64,000 nucleotides of DNA. It comes from an uncultured Clostridium sp. GTDB lineage: Bacteria > Bacillota > Clostridia > Lachnospirales > Lachnospiraceae. Position numbers and translations under genes: made by a program. Every line of letters begins with the position of its first letter. Positions within the stretch are counted from its first letter, which is position 1. Location of the stretch: contig UPYT01000004.1 of the NCBI GenBank assembly GCA_900538475.1, positions 62,001 to 126,000 on the forward strand. The letters run 5' to 3'. The notes under the pieces are model-generated. The model saw only the letters and a program-made list of their open reading frames with translations, had not been told where the DNA came from and searched no databases. Positions 26,130 to 35,152 of the stretch are shown in pieces.

Positions 26130-27251
26130 ATGATGAAAAAAAAGAAAATCACAGCATTATTTTTAGCAGCAACGATGGGAATTTCTTTAACAGCTTGCGG
26201 ATCCAAGGAGCAAGAACCGCAAAAGCAGGAAACAGAAGACAGTGAGAAGAAGGACAAAGAAGTAGCTGCAGAGGAAAATAGAGATAGCATTAAAATAGGT
26301 TTAGTATTGGGCACCGGTGGACTCGGCGATAAAAATTTTAATGATATGGCTTATGCGGGAATTACAAGGGCTCAGGAAGAAATGGGAATTGAATTTGATT
26401 ACGTAGAGCCTGGGAATAGCAGTGACTTGTTGCCATTAGATCGCCAGTTTGCAGAATCAGAGGAATATGATTTAATTATTGCTATGGCAGCAGATCAAGA
26501 GGAACCCATTCGGGAAATTGCGGAAGAATTTCCTGAACAGAAAATTTCTTTGATCGATAGTTCAGCTGAAATTGAAGGAGTAAGTACAGTTCAAACAGAG
26601 TGGCCTGAACAGACCTTTTTAGCAGGTGTTGTGGCTGGACTTGGTACTAAAAGTGCTATGACATTTGCAAATGAGGATAATGTTATTGGTGTTATTCTTG
26701 GAATGGATCTTCCGAATCTTCGCACAGGTGTTGCCGGTTTCATTTCCGGTGCAAAATATGTAAATCCTGATGTTGAAGTATTAGAGGGGGTCGTTGGAGC
26801 CTTTAATGATCCGGGAAAAGGAAAAGAAGTAGGACTTTCTATGTATAATAAGGGAGCGGATTTCATTCAGTGCATTGCTGGAGCATCTGGCTTAGGTGTT
26901 TTTGGAGCTGCGAAAGAGGTAGATCGATATGCATTTGGTGTAGGTCCTAATCAAAATGCTGAGGATCCGGATCACATTGTTGCATCTTCTGTAAGAAGTG
27001 TGGATGGGATGGTTTACAATGAAGTAAAGGCATTGGTTGATGGAACTTGGGAACCAGGACTGCATATGAATGGAATGAAAGAGGGGGCTGTGAATTGCGA
27101 TACGGAAGGATCTAATGTAGAACTGCCAGATGATATTAAAACTGCAGTAGAAGAGATCAAGGCTAAAATTGTTGCTGGAGAATTAGTACCATGCGGTAAT
27201 ATTGATGAAATAGATATATGGGTGGCAGAAAACCAGTATGAAGGAAACTAA
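26130..27251 (+). CDS. BMP-family (PnrA-like) nucleoside-binding lipoprotein
   Basis: 373 residues. The signal peptide ends in lipobox LTAC (Cys23), so the mature protein is membrane-anchored outside the cell. The BMP domain is seen in SIKIGLVLGTGGLGDKNFNDMAY and ...DLIIAMAAD, with a late VASSVRSVDGMVY stretch. PnrA/BmpA proteins bind purine nucleosides for ABC uptake. ATG 26130 or 26133 follows GGAAGGG. A complete set of ATPase and two permeases follows in the same direction. Confidence 0.92.
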   Translation: MMKKKKITALFLAATMGISLTACGSKEQEPQKQETEDSEKKDKEVAAEENRDSIKIGLVLGTGGLGDKNFNDMAYAGITRAQEEMGIEFDYVEPGNSSDLLPLDRQFAESEEYDLIIAMAADQEEPIREIAEEFPEQKISLIDSSAEIEGVSTVQTEWPEQTFLAGVVAGLGTKSAMTFANEDNVIGVILGMDLPNLRTGVAGFISGAKYVNPDVEVLEGVVGAFNDPGKGKEVGLSMYNKGADFIQCIAGASGLGVFGAAKEVDRYAFGVGPNQNAEDPDHIVASSVRSVDGMVYNEVKALVDGTWEPGLHMNGMKEGAVNCDTEGSNVELPDDIKTAVEEIKAKIVAGELVPCGNIDEIDIWVAENQYEGN

Positions 27252-27288
27252 TATATGAAAAAGATGATGATTTGCAGGAGGTAACGGA

Positions 27289-28800
27289 ATGTATGCAGTC
27301 GAAATGAAGCAAATAACTAAGCAGTATCCGTTAGTCAGAGCATTAGATCGTGTCAATTTTTCGTTAAGGGAGGGAGAAATTCTCTCCCTTCTTGGCGAAA
27401 ATGGAGCCGGAAAATCTACTCTTATGAAAATCCTGTATGGTATATGTAAGCCGGATGAGGGACAGATTTTAATCAGAGGCAAGAAGGTTACAATTAAAAA
27501 TCCAAAACAGGCCATAGATTTAGGAATAGGAATGGTTCATCAGCATTTTATGCTGACTCCAGTTTTATCTGTAACAGAGAATATAGTTGTGGGATGTGAA
27601 CCGGGAAAGGGGATTTTTTTTGATAAAGAAAAAGCAGAAAATCAGGTACAGAAGATGATTGACAAATATGGATTCCATATTCGTGCATCGCAAAAGGTAT
27701 CTGAACTTTCTGTAGGAGAGCAACAAAAGGTTGAAATATTAAAAGCTATTTATCGAAATGCTAATATTTTAATTTTAGATGAGCCAACGGCTGTTCTGAC
27801 ACCTCAAGAGGTGGAAGAATTATTTCGGATTTTGCAGGAATTAAAATCACAGAAGAAAAGTATTGTTATTATAACGCATAAGCTTAAGGAAACTCTGGCA
27901 ATTGCAGATAGTGTAAGTGTTCTGAGAGATGGAAAAATGATTCGTGCAGATGTTCTGGTAGAAGGGGCTACAGCAGAGAGCTTGGCTCAAATGATGGTTG
28001 GGCGCAATGTGACCCTTGGAATTACCAGAAAATCGAAAAATATTGGTGAAACTGCTCTTTTAGTTAAAAATATTACTTTAAAGAATAAAGATAGATTTAT
28101 TTTAAAAAATATATCTATGGAGATAAAAAAAGGAGAGATTCTCGGAATTGCAGGAATTGAAGGAAATGGTCAGACTGAGTTGATTGAATGTTTAACAGGT
28201 ATATGTCATCCAGAACAACTGGAATTAGAAAAAAATGGTGTGCCTATTAAAGGAGGCCCAGATACATTTATTCAGTGTGGGATAGGGCATATTCCGGAAG
28301 ATCGTATGACAAGAGGATTAGTATTAAATTTGCCAATCCTTGATAATTTAATTTTAGGATACCAAAATCGTTTTCAAAAAAAGGGTATTCTTGATAAGAA
28401 AAAAATAAAAAGTTTTTCTAATCAGCTCTTAGATGACTTTAGAATTAAAGCTCCAAATACTCTTGTTAAGGCAAGCTCATTGTCTGGTGGAAATCAGCAA
28501 AAGATTGTAATTGCCCGTGTATTTAGCGAAGATCCCGATATTATTATTGTTGCCCAGCCAACACGAGGTGTTGACATTGGTGCAATGGAGTATATTCATG
28601 AAAGATTACTGGATTTGCGGGATCAAGGGAAGGCAATTTTATTAATTTCTGCGGATTTAGACGAGGTGAAGTGCTTGAGTGATCGTTTGATGGTTATGTA
28701 TGACGGGGAATTAGTATCAGAAGGACGACCAGAAGATTTTACAGATATGGAATTGGGACTTTTAATGACTGGAGCAAAAGGAGGGCAGAGGCATGAATGA
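27289..28800 (+). CDS. Nucleoside ABC transporter ATPase (tandem domains)
   Basis: 503 residues with two fused ATP-binding domains, as in the sugar/nucleoside (RbsA/NupO) class. The first has Walker A GENGAGKST and signature LSVGEQQKVEI; the second, GIEGNGQTEL and SLSGGNQQK. The degenerate second Walker A (GNGQ) is usual for this class. AGGAGG precedes ATG 27289. Its end overlaps the next permease gene by 8 bases. Confidence 0.93.
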   Translation: MYAVEMKQITKQYPLVRALDRVNFSLREGEILSLLGENGAGKSTLMKILYGICKPDEGQILIRGKKVTIKNPKQAIDLGIGMVHQHFMLTPVLSVTENIVVGCEPGKGIFFDKEKAENQVQKMIDKYGFHIRASQKVSELSVGEQQKVEILKAIYRNANILILDEPTAVLTPQEVEELFRILQELKSQKKSIVIITHKLKETLAIADSVSVLRDGKMIRADVLVEGATAESLAQMMVGRNVTLGITRKSKNIGETALLVKNITLKNKDRFILKNISMEIKKGEILGIAGIEGNGQTELIECLTGICHPEQLELEKNGVPIKGGPDTFIQCGIGHIPEDRMTRGLVLNLPILDNLILGYQNRFQKKGILDKKKIKSFSNQLLDDFRIKAPNTLVKASSLSGGNQQKIVIARVFSEDPDIIIVAQPTRGVDIGAMEYIHERLLDLRDQGKAILLISADLDEVKCLSDRLMVMYDGELVSEGRPEDFTDMELGLLMTGAKGGQRHE

Positions 28801-29875
28801 TAAAAAAGCAAAATATCAACTTCGTTCTATATTACAAAAGAATATGTCTCTGACAGCCTTGGTTTTAGCATTAATTTTAGGTGGAGTCATTATGGCAATT
28901 TGTGGATATAATCCATTAGAAGCATATGGTGCAATTTTTGAAGGAGCTTTCGGTGGAAAAAAAGCGATTTGTCAAACTTTTGTTCAGGCAACGCCGTTAA
29001 TTTTTGCAGGTCTTGCGTATACAATTGCGAAAAGAGCAAATTTAATTAATCTTGGTATTGAGGGACAGCTATATATGGGGGCATTGGGAACTACTTTAGT
29101 TGCGTTGTTGCCATTAAAACTTTCACCTGTTTTATGGATTCCTTTAAGCTTGCTTGGAGGTATGATATTTGGCGGGATTTATGCAGGAATTGTAGGTTTT
29201 ATGAAAGTAAAATTTGGCTCAAATGAGGTTATTGCAACTACTATGTTGAATACGATTGCCATTAATTTTATAGCGTATATTGTAAATTATCCATTGAAAG
29301 AAGAGAATTCAATTGTTGCTCAGACGGCTAAATTTTCTAAGGAGATATGGCTTCCTAAAATGATTGATAAAACTCAACTTACGATCGCAATTCTTATTGC
29401 AGTGATTGCCTGTATCTTAGTAAAATTATTACTAGACAGAACGGTAATTGGGTATGAAATAAAGTGTGTCGGACAAAATTTAAGAGCTTCGGAAACTGCA
29501 GGAATTAGAATAGGTTCTGTTATGATTACGGCAATGTTGATGAGTGGATCCATTGCAGGATTGCTGGGAGGAACTCATGTAATGGCGATTGATCATAGAC
29601 TAATAGGAGGATTTTCATCTGGTTATGGTTATGATGGAATTGCTGTTGCCGCATTGGCTGCAGACAGTCCGATTGCTGTTATTTTTTCTGGTGTTATTTT
29701 TGGTGCTTTAAGAGCAGGATGTATGGTCTTAAACCGTACAACGGGAGTTCCTACGGAATTTATTGATGTAATCCAGGCTTTGATTATTCTTTTGGTTGCG
29801 GCACCTCTTTTTGTAAAAGAGATTTTGAGAATAAAAGATAATCGTGAAAGTGTAAAAGGAGGGAACGAAGCATGA
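28793..29875 (+). CDS. Nucleoside ABC transporter permease 1
   Basis: 360 residues, about ten hydrophobic segments, of the BPD_transp_2 type (NupP/YufP). Marker stretches are INLGIEGQLYMGALG and VKFGSNEVIATTMLN. It overlaps the ATPase gene upstream by 8 bases and the second permease downstream by 4 bases, indicating translational coupling of the four-gene transporter. Confidence 0.92.
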   Translation: MNDKKAKYQLRSILQKNMSLTALVLALILGGVIMAICGYNPLEAYGAIFEGAFGGKKAICQTFVQATPLIFAGLAYTIAKRANLINLGIEGQLYMGALGTTLVALLPLKLSPVLWIPLSLLGGMIFGGIYAGIVGFMKVKFGSNEVIATTMLNTIAINFIAYIVNYPLKEENSIVAQTAKFSKEIWLPKMIDKTQLTIAILIAVIACILVKLLLDRTVIGYEIKCVGQNLRASETAGIRIGSVMITAMLMSGSIAGLLGGTHVMAIDHRLIGGFSSGYGYDGIAVAALAADSPIAVIFSGVIFGALRAGCMVLNRTTGVPTEFIDVIQALIILLVAAPLFVKEILRIKDNRESVKGGNEA

Positions 29876-30735
29876 ACCAAGTTATGTCAGTATTGATATC
29901 TACATTAAGTATGTCTGTTCCTTTGATTTTGGCAGCACTAGGTGGTGTAATTTCTGTTCGAAGCGGTATTATGGCACTAGGATTGGAAAGCATGATGACA
30001 ATGGGAGCTTTTTGCGGTGTTTTAGGCTCTTATTTTACCAATCATGTAGTATTTGGTATCCTTTTTGGGATTGCGGGTGGTGCGTTATTTGGCCTGTGTC
30101 ATGGTGTTTTAAGTATTCGATATAAAGTCAATCAAGTAATTAGTGGTATTGGCTTAAATCTATTATCTGTATCAGCGACAACATTGCTTATGCAGCTTTT
30201 ATGGAATAATAAAGGAGCATCTCCTCAAGTGTCATCTATAAAGCAAGGTGTTTTAACATCTCCAATAACATGGATTATGTTAGTTGCAGTTGTTTTAGAA
30301 TACATCGTATTGTTTAAAACATGTATTGGATTGCGATTGAGAACAGTAGGAGAAAATCCGAAGGCGGCAGCTACAGTTGGGCTTCCTGTTCATCGTATTA
30401 AATATATGGCAGTTATTTCATGTGGAATGCTGGCAGGACTTGGAGGAGCCTATTTATCTATCGATCATCTCGATATGTACGTTAGAGATATGTCTGCTGG
30501 AAGAGGGTATATTGCAGTTGCAATCATGATTTTAGCACGATATAATCCGATAATGGTTCTTTTTTGCGCCTTGATTTTTGGATTTTCTGATGCAGTACAG
30601 ATCAATTTGCAGGGATACGGTGTTCCTCCACAGATTATGTCTATGTTGCCTTATATTGTGACACTTTTTGTTCTAGCATTTGGTGTACGCCATATTACGC
30701 CTCCTGCAGGTGTGGGTGCCCATGATGATGATTAA
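29872..30735 (+). CDS. Nucleoside ABC transporter permease 2
   Basis: 287 residues with about eight hydrophobic segments, NupQ/YufQ-like (LGLESMMTMGAFCGVLGSY; KVNQVISGIGLNLLS). With the preceding permease it forms the heterodimeric membrane channel. ATG 29872 overlaps the previous stop (ATGA). Thirty bases separate it from the sulfatase gene, so the enzyme genes probably share the transcript. Confidence 0.92.
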   Translation: MNQVMSVLISTLSMSVPLILAALGGVISVRSGIMALGLESMMTMGAFCGVLGSYFTNHVVFGILFGIAGGALFGLCHGVLSIRYKVNQVISGIGLNLLSVSATTLLMQLLWNNKGASPQVSSIKQGVLTSPITWIMLVAVVLEYIVLFKTCIGLRLRTVGENPKAAATVGLPVHRIKYMAVISCGMLAGLGGAYLSIDHLDMYVRDMSAGRGYIAVAIMILARYNPIMVLFCALIFGFSDAVQINLQGYGVPPQIMSMLPYIVTLFVLAFGVRHITPPAGVGAHDDD

Positions 30736-30764
30736 CTAAATTTTCAGGTGAAAGGAGTCTTCTT

Positions 30765-32255
30765 ATGAAAGCAATTATGGTAATGTTTGATTCTTTGAAT
30801 AGACATATGCTTCCTTCTTATGGATATCAGGATATTGTTGCTCCTAACTTTGAGCGACTTGCTCAGAAAACAGTCACTTTTGATCAGTGCTATGCAGGCA
30901 GTTTGCCTTGTATGCCTGCCAGACGAGAACTTCATACAGGCCGCTACAATTTTCTTCATAGAAGCTGGGGACCGTTAGAACCTTATGATGATTCCATGCC
31001 TGAAGTTTTAAAAGAGAATGGAGTTTATACGCATTTAACGACTGATCATTGGCATTATTGGGAAGAAGGCGGCTTTAATTATCAGACAAAATATAATACA
31101 TTCGAGTTTGTACGAGGACAGGAAGGAGATTGTTGGAAGGGGCATTTAAGGTGGGATGTTCCAGAGCATTTAGATGGAAGGAAGGATGCATGTGGAAGAC
31201 AGGAATACATTAATCGTTATTATATGCACGAAGAAGAAAATCAGTCCATTGCTGTAAATTTTGCCAATGGACTTGAGTTTATTCGTAATAATCATAATGA
31301 AGATAATTGGTATCTCCAATTAGAAAATTTTGATCCACATGAGCCATTTTTTACCCCTCAGAAATATAAAGATTATTATAAAGACGGTTATGATGGAATT
31401 ATGTTTGACTGGCCAGGATATCATGAAGTGGCTGAAACCCCAGAGCAAGTGCAACACTGTATCAATGAATACAAGGCATTGGTAACTATGTGCGACACAT
31501 ATTTGGGTAAAGTTTTAGATATGATGGATGAATACAATATGTGGGAGGATACCATGTTGATTGTAAATACAGATCATGGATTTATCCTTAGCGAACATAA
31601 TTGGTGGGGAAAAGTTATGATGCCATATTTTAATGAAATTGCGCATATTCCGCTATTCATCTGGGATCCTAGATTAAAACTGGCAGGAGTAAGACGTCAG
31701 TCTTTGGTACAGACTGTTGATATCGCTCCCACTGTTTTGGAATTTTTTGGTCAAAAAATTCCAAAGAATATGCAGGGAAAACCATTAAAAGAGACTATGA
31801 TAGATGATAAAAAAGTCAGAGATTACGCTCTTTTTGGACAACATGGTGTTCATGTAAATATCACAGATGGAAGATATGTTTATATGCGGTGCCCTTTACA
31901 AGATAAACAGGATGAATTGTACAATTACATTATTGAGCCGTCTAGCTACCCAGGTGCAATCGGGGTGGAAGAAATGAATACTGCAGAAGCACACAAAGGC
32001 TTTGATTTTACAAAGGGCATGCCTGTTTGGAAAATCAAAGGGGGATATGGAATTCGATCTTTGGGCTTTCCACCTAAAAAGTTAATGGATTTTGGTACAT
32101 TATTGTTTGATCTCAAAATAGATCCAAAACAGGAACATCCTATCAGCGATCCAAAAACAGAAGAAAGAATGAAAATAAATATGGTGAGATTAATGAAAAA
32201 AAATGATGCACCGATAGAGCAATATATACGTCTTGGATTAGAGGAATATCTGTAA
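30765..32255 (+). CDS. Sulfatase-superfamily hydrolase with formylglycine motif, cytoplasmic
   Basis: 496 residues, alkaline phosphatase-like fold. Metal ligands start at D9 (MFDSLNRHMLPSYGY). The catalytic Cys49 lies in CMPARRELHTGR, the CxPxR motif converted to formylglycine by a maturase, and the second metal region NTDHGFILSEHNWWGK follows. No signal peptide is present, so it acts in the cytoplasm, unlike most host-glycan sulfatases. The superfamily also includes phosphonate monoester and phosphodiester hydrolases with the same motif. Lying between a nucleoside importer and a nucleoside phosphorylase, it may strip a sulfate or phosphate ester from an imported nucleoside (inference). Confidence 0.85.
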   Translation: MKAIMVMFDSLNRHMLPSYGYQDIVAPNFERLAQKTVTFDQCYAGSLPCMPARRELHTGRYNFLHRSWGPLEPYDDSMPEVLKENGVYTHLTTDHWHYWEEGGFNYQTKYNTFEFVRGQEGDCWKGHLRWDVPEHLDGRKDACGRQEYINRYYMHEEENQSIAVNFANGLEFIRNNHNEDNWYLQLENFDPHEPFFTPQKYKDYYKDGYDGIMFDWPGYHEVAETPEQVQHCINEYKALVTMCDTYLGKVLDMMDEYNMWEDTMLIVNTDHGFILSEHNWWGKVMMPYFNEIAHIPLFIWDPRLKLAGVRRQSLVQTVDIAPTVLEFFGQKIPKNMQGKPLKETMIDDKKVRDYALFGQHGVHVNITDGRYVYMRCPLQDKQDELYNYIIEPSSYPGAIGVEEMNTAEAHKGFDFTKGMPVWKIKGGYGIRSLGFPPKKLMDFGTLLFDLKIDPKQEHPISDPKTEERMKINMVRLMKKNDAPIEQYIRLGLEEYL

Positions 32256-32276
32256 TTAAACAAAAAGGAGAAGTCT

Positions 32277-32987
32277 ATGGGAAGAATACCAACACCTCAT
32301 ATTCATGCTGAGAAGAATGAAATAGCTAAAACAGTCTTGATGCCGGGCGATCCGCTAAGGGCAAAATTTATTGCAGAAAATTTTTTAGAAAATGCAAAAT
32401 GTGTTAATTCAATAAGAAATATGTTAGGATTTACTGGAACGTATAAAGGAAAGAAGGTTACTGTATTTGGCGGAGGTATGGGGATGCCATCCGTAGGAAT
32501 TTATACCTATGAACTCTTTAACTTTTATGAGGTAGATCAGATCGTTCGGATCGGAACTGCGGGTGCTTTAAATGAGAATGTGAAGTTGAGAGATGTAGTT
32601 GTGGGAATTGGGGCGAGTACAGATTCCTCTTATGGCGAACAGTTTGGACTGCCAGGAACTTTTGCTCCAATCGCAGATTTTTCTTTAGCCCGGCTTGCTG
32701 TAGAGGCAGGGGAAAGGATGGGGATCAAAACGGTTGAAGGAAATATTTTGTCATCTGATATTTTCTATAATGATGATGCAGATACTTTACAGAAGTGGAG
32801 AAAAATGGGGATTTTAGCTGTGGAAATGGAGGCAGCAGCCTTATATATGAATGCTGCCCGTGCTGGAAAAAAAGCATTATGCCTATTGACAATTTCTGAT
32901 GCGCCATTTAGCGGTGAGGTTTTGTCTACAGAGGAGCGTCAGTATGGCTTCACAGATATGATGAAAATTGCTTTAGAAATTGCATAA
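32277..32987 (+). CDS. deoD: Purine nucleoside phosphorylase, DeoD type
   Basis: 236 residues, the usual size of hexameric bacterial PNP. The N-terminus IPTPHIHAEKNEIAKTVLMPGDPLRAK carries the phosphate-binding loop; EMEAAALYMNA binds the ribose; a late ISDAPFSGEVLSTEERQ gives the catalytic Asp and Arg. It splits purine (deoxy)nucleosides with phosphate. As the final gene of the island it would process nucleosides brought in by the upstream transporter. The ribosome binding site AAAAGGAG is 6-7 bases upstream. Confidence 0.94.
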   Translation: MGRIPTPHIHAEKNEIAKTVLMPGDPLRAKFIAENFLENAKCVNSIRNMLGFTGTYKGKKVTVFGGGMGMPSVGIYTYELFNFYEVDQIVRIGTAGALNENVKLRDVVVGIGASTDSSYGEQFGLPGTFAPIADFSLARLAVEAGERMGIKTVEGNILSSDIFYNDDADTLQKWRKMGILAVEMEAAALYMNAARAGKKALCLLTISDAPFSGEVLSTEERQYGFTDMMKIALEIA

Positions 32988-33148
32988 AAATTTTTTATGT
33001 CAATGTATGGGACAAAAGTAAATGAATAATCTACGGGAGCAGAAGCTTCGTTAAGATTTTTCTTCTGATCTGTATGGAACTTTTATATAAATGAAAGATA
33101 ACCATATGAGAAATGCACAGTTAAATCCAGATTTTTGTACAGAGAATG

Positions 33149-33190
33149 AGGCATCGCTCAATTATTTAATTTGATAATTTTGCGATGCCT
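33149..33190. terminator. Hairpin after deoD, between convergent genes
   Basis: A 9-bp perfect stem AGGCATCGC / GCGATGCCT with a 24-base AT-rich loop lies between the convergent deoD and OLD genes. T-runs on both sides are weak, so terminator strength is uncertain. Confidence 0.5.
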
Positions 33191-33196
33191 TCTTAC

Positions 33197-35053
33197 TTAA
33201 ACCCTTCGGCTGTCAAAATAGGGAAACTGATCGATGGCGTCCAGAATATCACGGAAGTCATCGCGGGGAGCTATTTTGATATAGTTTTTTAGGATTTCCT
33301 GCTCTCTGTCTTTAAAGGGGCCATAAAAAATATCATAAAGATTGTGTCCCCTCAGATATATTTTAATTTCTTCCAGGTGCTCTTTTATGTCTTTGGGAGA
33401 GGTGAAATTCCGGCCAAGAACCTGTATCAGCTGCTGGCCGCTGCGGAGCCGATACAGATACTCATTCCATTTTTCGTACAGTACAGAATAAAACATTTCT
33501 TCGGATTCTACAATGCCAAGGGCAGCCATAATTTTCGGATTCAGAAAATAATTTTCAAAGGAATAATATTTTAAAATCAGTACATTTCGCCGTGTGACTC
33601 TGGGCAGCTGATCCACATCTTCCAGATTCCGCTCATCGTAGTAATGGCACAGCTGGGAAGCTAACTCTTCCGGATCCTTGCCGTCACCATCTCGGATCAT
33701 GAGAAACTGATCCCGAATATATACCTGATTCATGTATTTTAAATTGGCATAGGTTCGAATGTTGGTACAGCTGTTGGTGGTGAGAATGGAAATCCGGGCA
33801 AGCCGTCCCTGGCTGTCGTGGATTTCTGAATAATAGTGTTCCAGCAGCAGGGGGAGACGGGATTTATCCTGCTTTCCTTCTACGATGAATACAAAGCTGA
33901 CGTTCATGAGATCGTTGGCGCCATAGCCCAGATCGTCCAGAATCTGTCCCAGATCGGTTTTGGGGCGTATGATGGAATATCGGTCCTCGTCCAGAACCAT
34001 CTGACGGATCTGACGTTTGGTAAAGTTAAACAGGAGATCCGGAGAGTGGGTTTTAAATATTACCTGATTCTTTTTGGAAAGGCGGTACAGGATCTCACTG
34101 CAGATTTTCTGAAGTTGCGGATGAAGGAAAATCTCCGGATCCTCTACGACAATCAAGCTGGGGATTCGTCCGGGTTCGGTAATGTAGGTTTCCAGAAGAG
34201 ACAGCATGTAGATGCTTCTCATGCCTTTTCCCATAAGCTCTACTGGTTTCACGGTCCTGGTCTGTGGGTTAAAGGAGGAGACCTCCAGGGAGAAAAGCTG
34301 ATCGATATCATAATTCAAGGTAAAATGAATCTCCTCAAATCCTCCGTTTTTTCGGAAATTGTGATTGAGCTTTTCGGAAAAATCACTGAGATTCAGCTGA
34401 TAAATTTTCGATTCCAGAAGACGGGCCGTTTCTGCCGCAGTCAGCTCTTCTGGTTTTTTCTGGTAAATTAATCCCAGGCATTGAAAGCAGTGATTGCACT
34501 GCTTGGCCTGTTCAAAGAGACAGGAGCCGGATCGCAGTTTTTTCAGCTGGACATTTTCCTGAAACATCAGCAGATCGTTCTGCAGAAGCTCCAGATCCCG
34601 TTCTGCGGTGATGCGGTAAATCCGGGGAAGGAGCATGGGAATATAAGGGTTATTTTTCCGGAATCCGTCCTCATAGCGGATTTTTCCGTCCCGGTTTACA
34701 TGAAAGGTAAAGGTCAGCTCCCGATTTTCCTGAGAATAGGAGGGGAAGCGTTCGTAAAAGGTTCTGAGCCAGACCTCATATCTGCGGTACTGACTGACAA
34801 TCCCCATATAGTGAAACAGCTTTAAATCTTCTTGGTCAATGGAAATCGATGCTTCAATGCGGATGGCCTGAAGCTTTTCATTAAAATCAGATTCCTGGAC
34901 AGGATAATAGCCGCAGACAGCGCAGATGGCATCCAGAACGGAGGTCTTTCCTGTGTTGTTTTTTCCTACCAGAATCAGAGCGCTGTCAATGTCGGTAATT
35001 TCCATGTCGCGGATGGATTTGAAGTTATGAATGTGCAAATAAGTAAGCTGCAT
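33197..35053 (-). CDS. OLD-family ATP-dependent nuclease (AAA ATPase - TOPRIM)
   Basis: 618 residues. The N-terminal SMC/RecF-like ATPase has Walker A VGKNNTGKTS and Walker B SLIVVEDPEIFLHP. The C-terminal TOPRIM domain is seen in FIVEGKQDKSRLPLL and the acidic MIRDGDGKD. The protein is like class 1 OLD nucleases and the GajA subunit of Gabija defence, but no UvrD-like helicase partner lies beside it. ATG 35053 is favoured since AGGAGG is 5 bases upstream. It may be an anti-phage or repair nuclease acting alone. Confidence 0.85.
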   Translation of the reverse strand: MQLTYLHIHNFKSIRDMEITDIDSALILVGKNNTGKTSVLDAICAVCGYYPVQESDFNEKLQAIRIEASISIDQEDLKLFHYMGIVSQYRRYEVWLRTFYERFPSYSQENRELTFTFHVNRDGKIRYEDGFRKNNPYIPMLLPRIYRITAERDLELLQNDLLMFQENVQLKKLRSGSCLFEQAKQCNHCFQCLGLIYQKKPEELTAAETARLLESKIYQLNLSDFSEKLNHNFRKNGGFEEIHFTLNYDIDQLFSLEVSSFNPQTRTVKPVELMGKGMRSIYMLSLLETYITEPGRIPSLIVVEDPEIFLHPQLQKICSEILYRLSKKNQVIFKTHSPDLLFNFTKRQIRQMVLDEDRYSIIRPKTDLGQILDDLGYGANDLMNVSFVFIVEGKQDKSRLPLLLEHYYSEIHDSQGRLARISILTTNSCTNIRTYANLKYMNQVYIRDQFLMIRDGDGKDPEELASQLCHYYDERNLEDVDQLPRVTRRNVLILKYYSFENYFLNPKIMAALGIVESEEMFYSVLYEKWNEYLYRLRSGQQLIQVLGRNFTSPKDIKEHLEEIKIYLRGHNLYDIFYGPFKDREQEILKNYIKIAPRDDFRDILDAIDQFPYFDSRRV

Positions 35054-35152
35054 AAGCGCCTCCTGAAAGAACACGAAACCCGGTTACAGATAAGTCCAGT
35101 ATAAATCAGAGCAGGGAAAGGGACAACCGGTTTTTGAAAAAATGCAGCTTTT

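Noticed and set aside
22440..33000. Prophage or integrative element boundary around the AT-rich island
   Set aside because: No integrase, tRNA target, attachment repeat or phage gene was seen; only composition and gene content suggest transfer.
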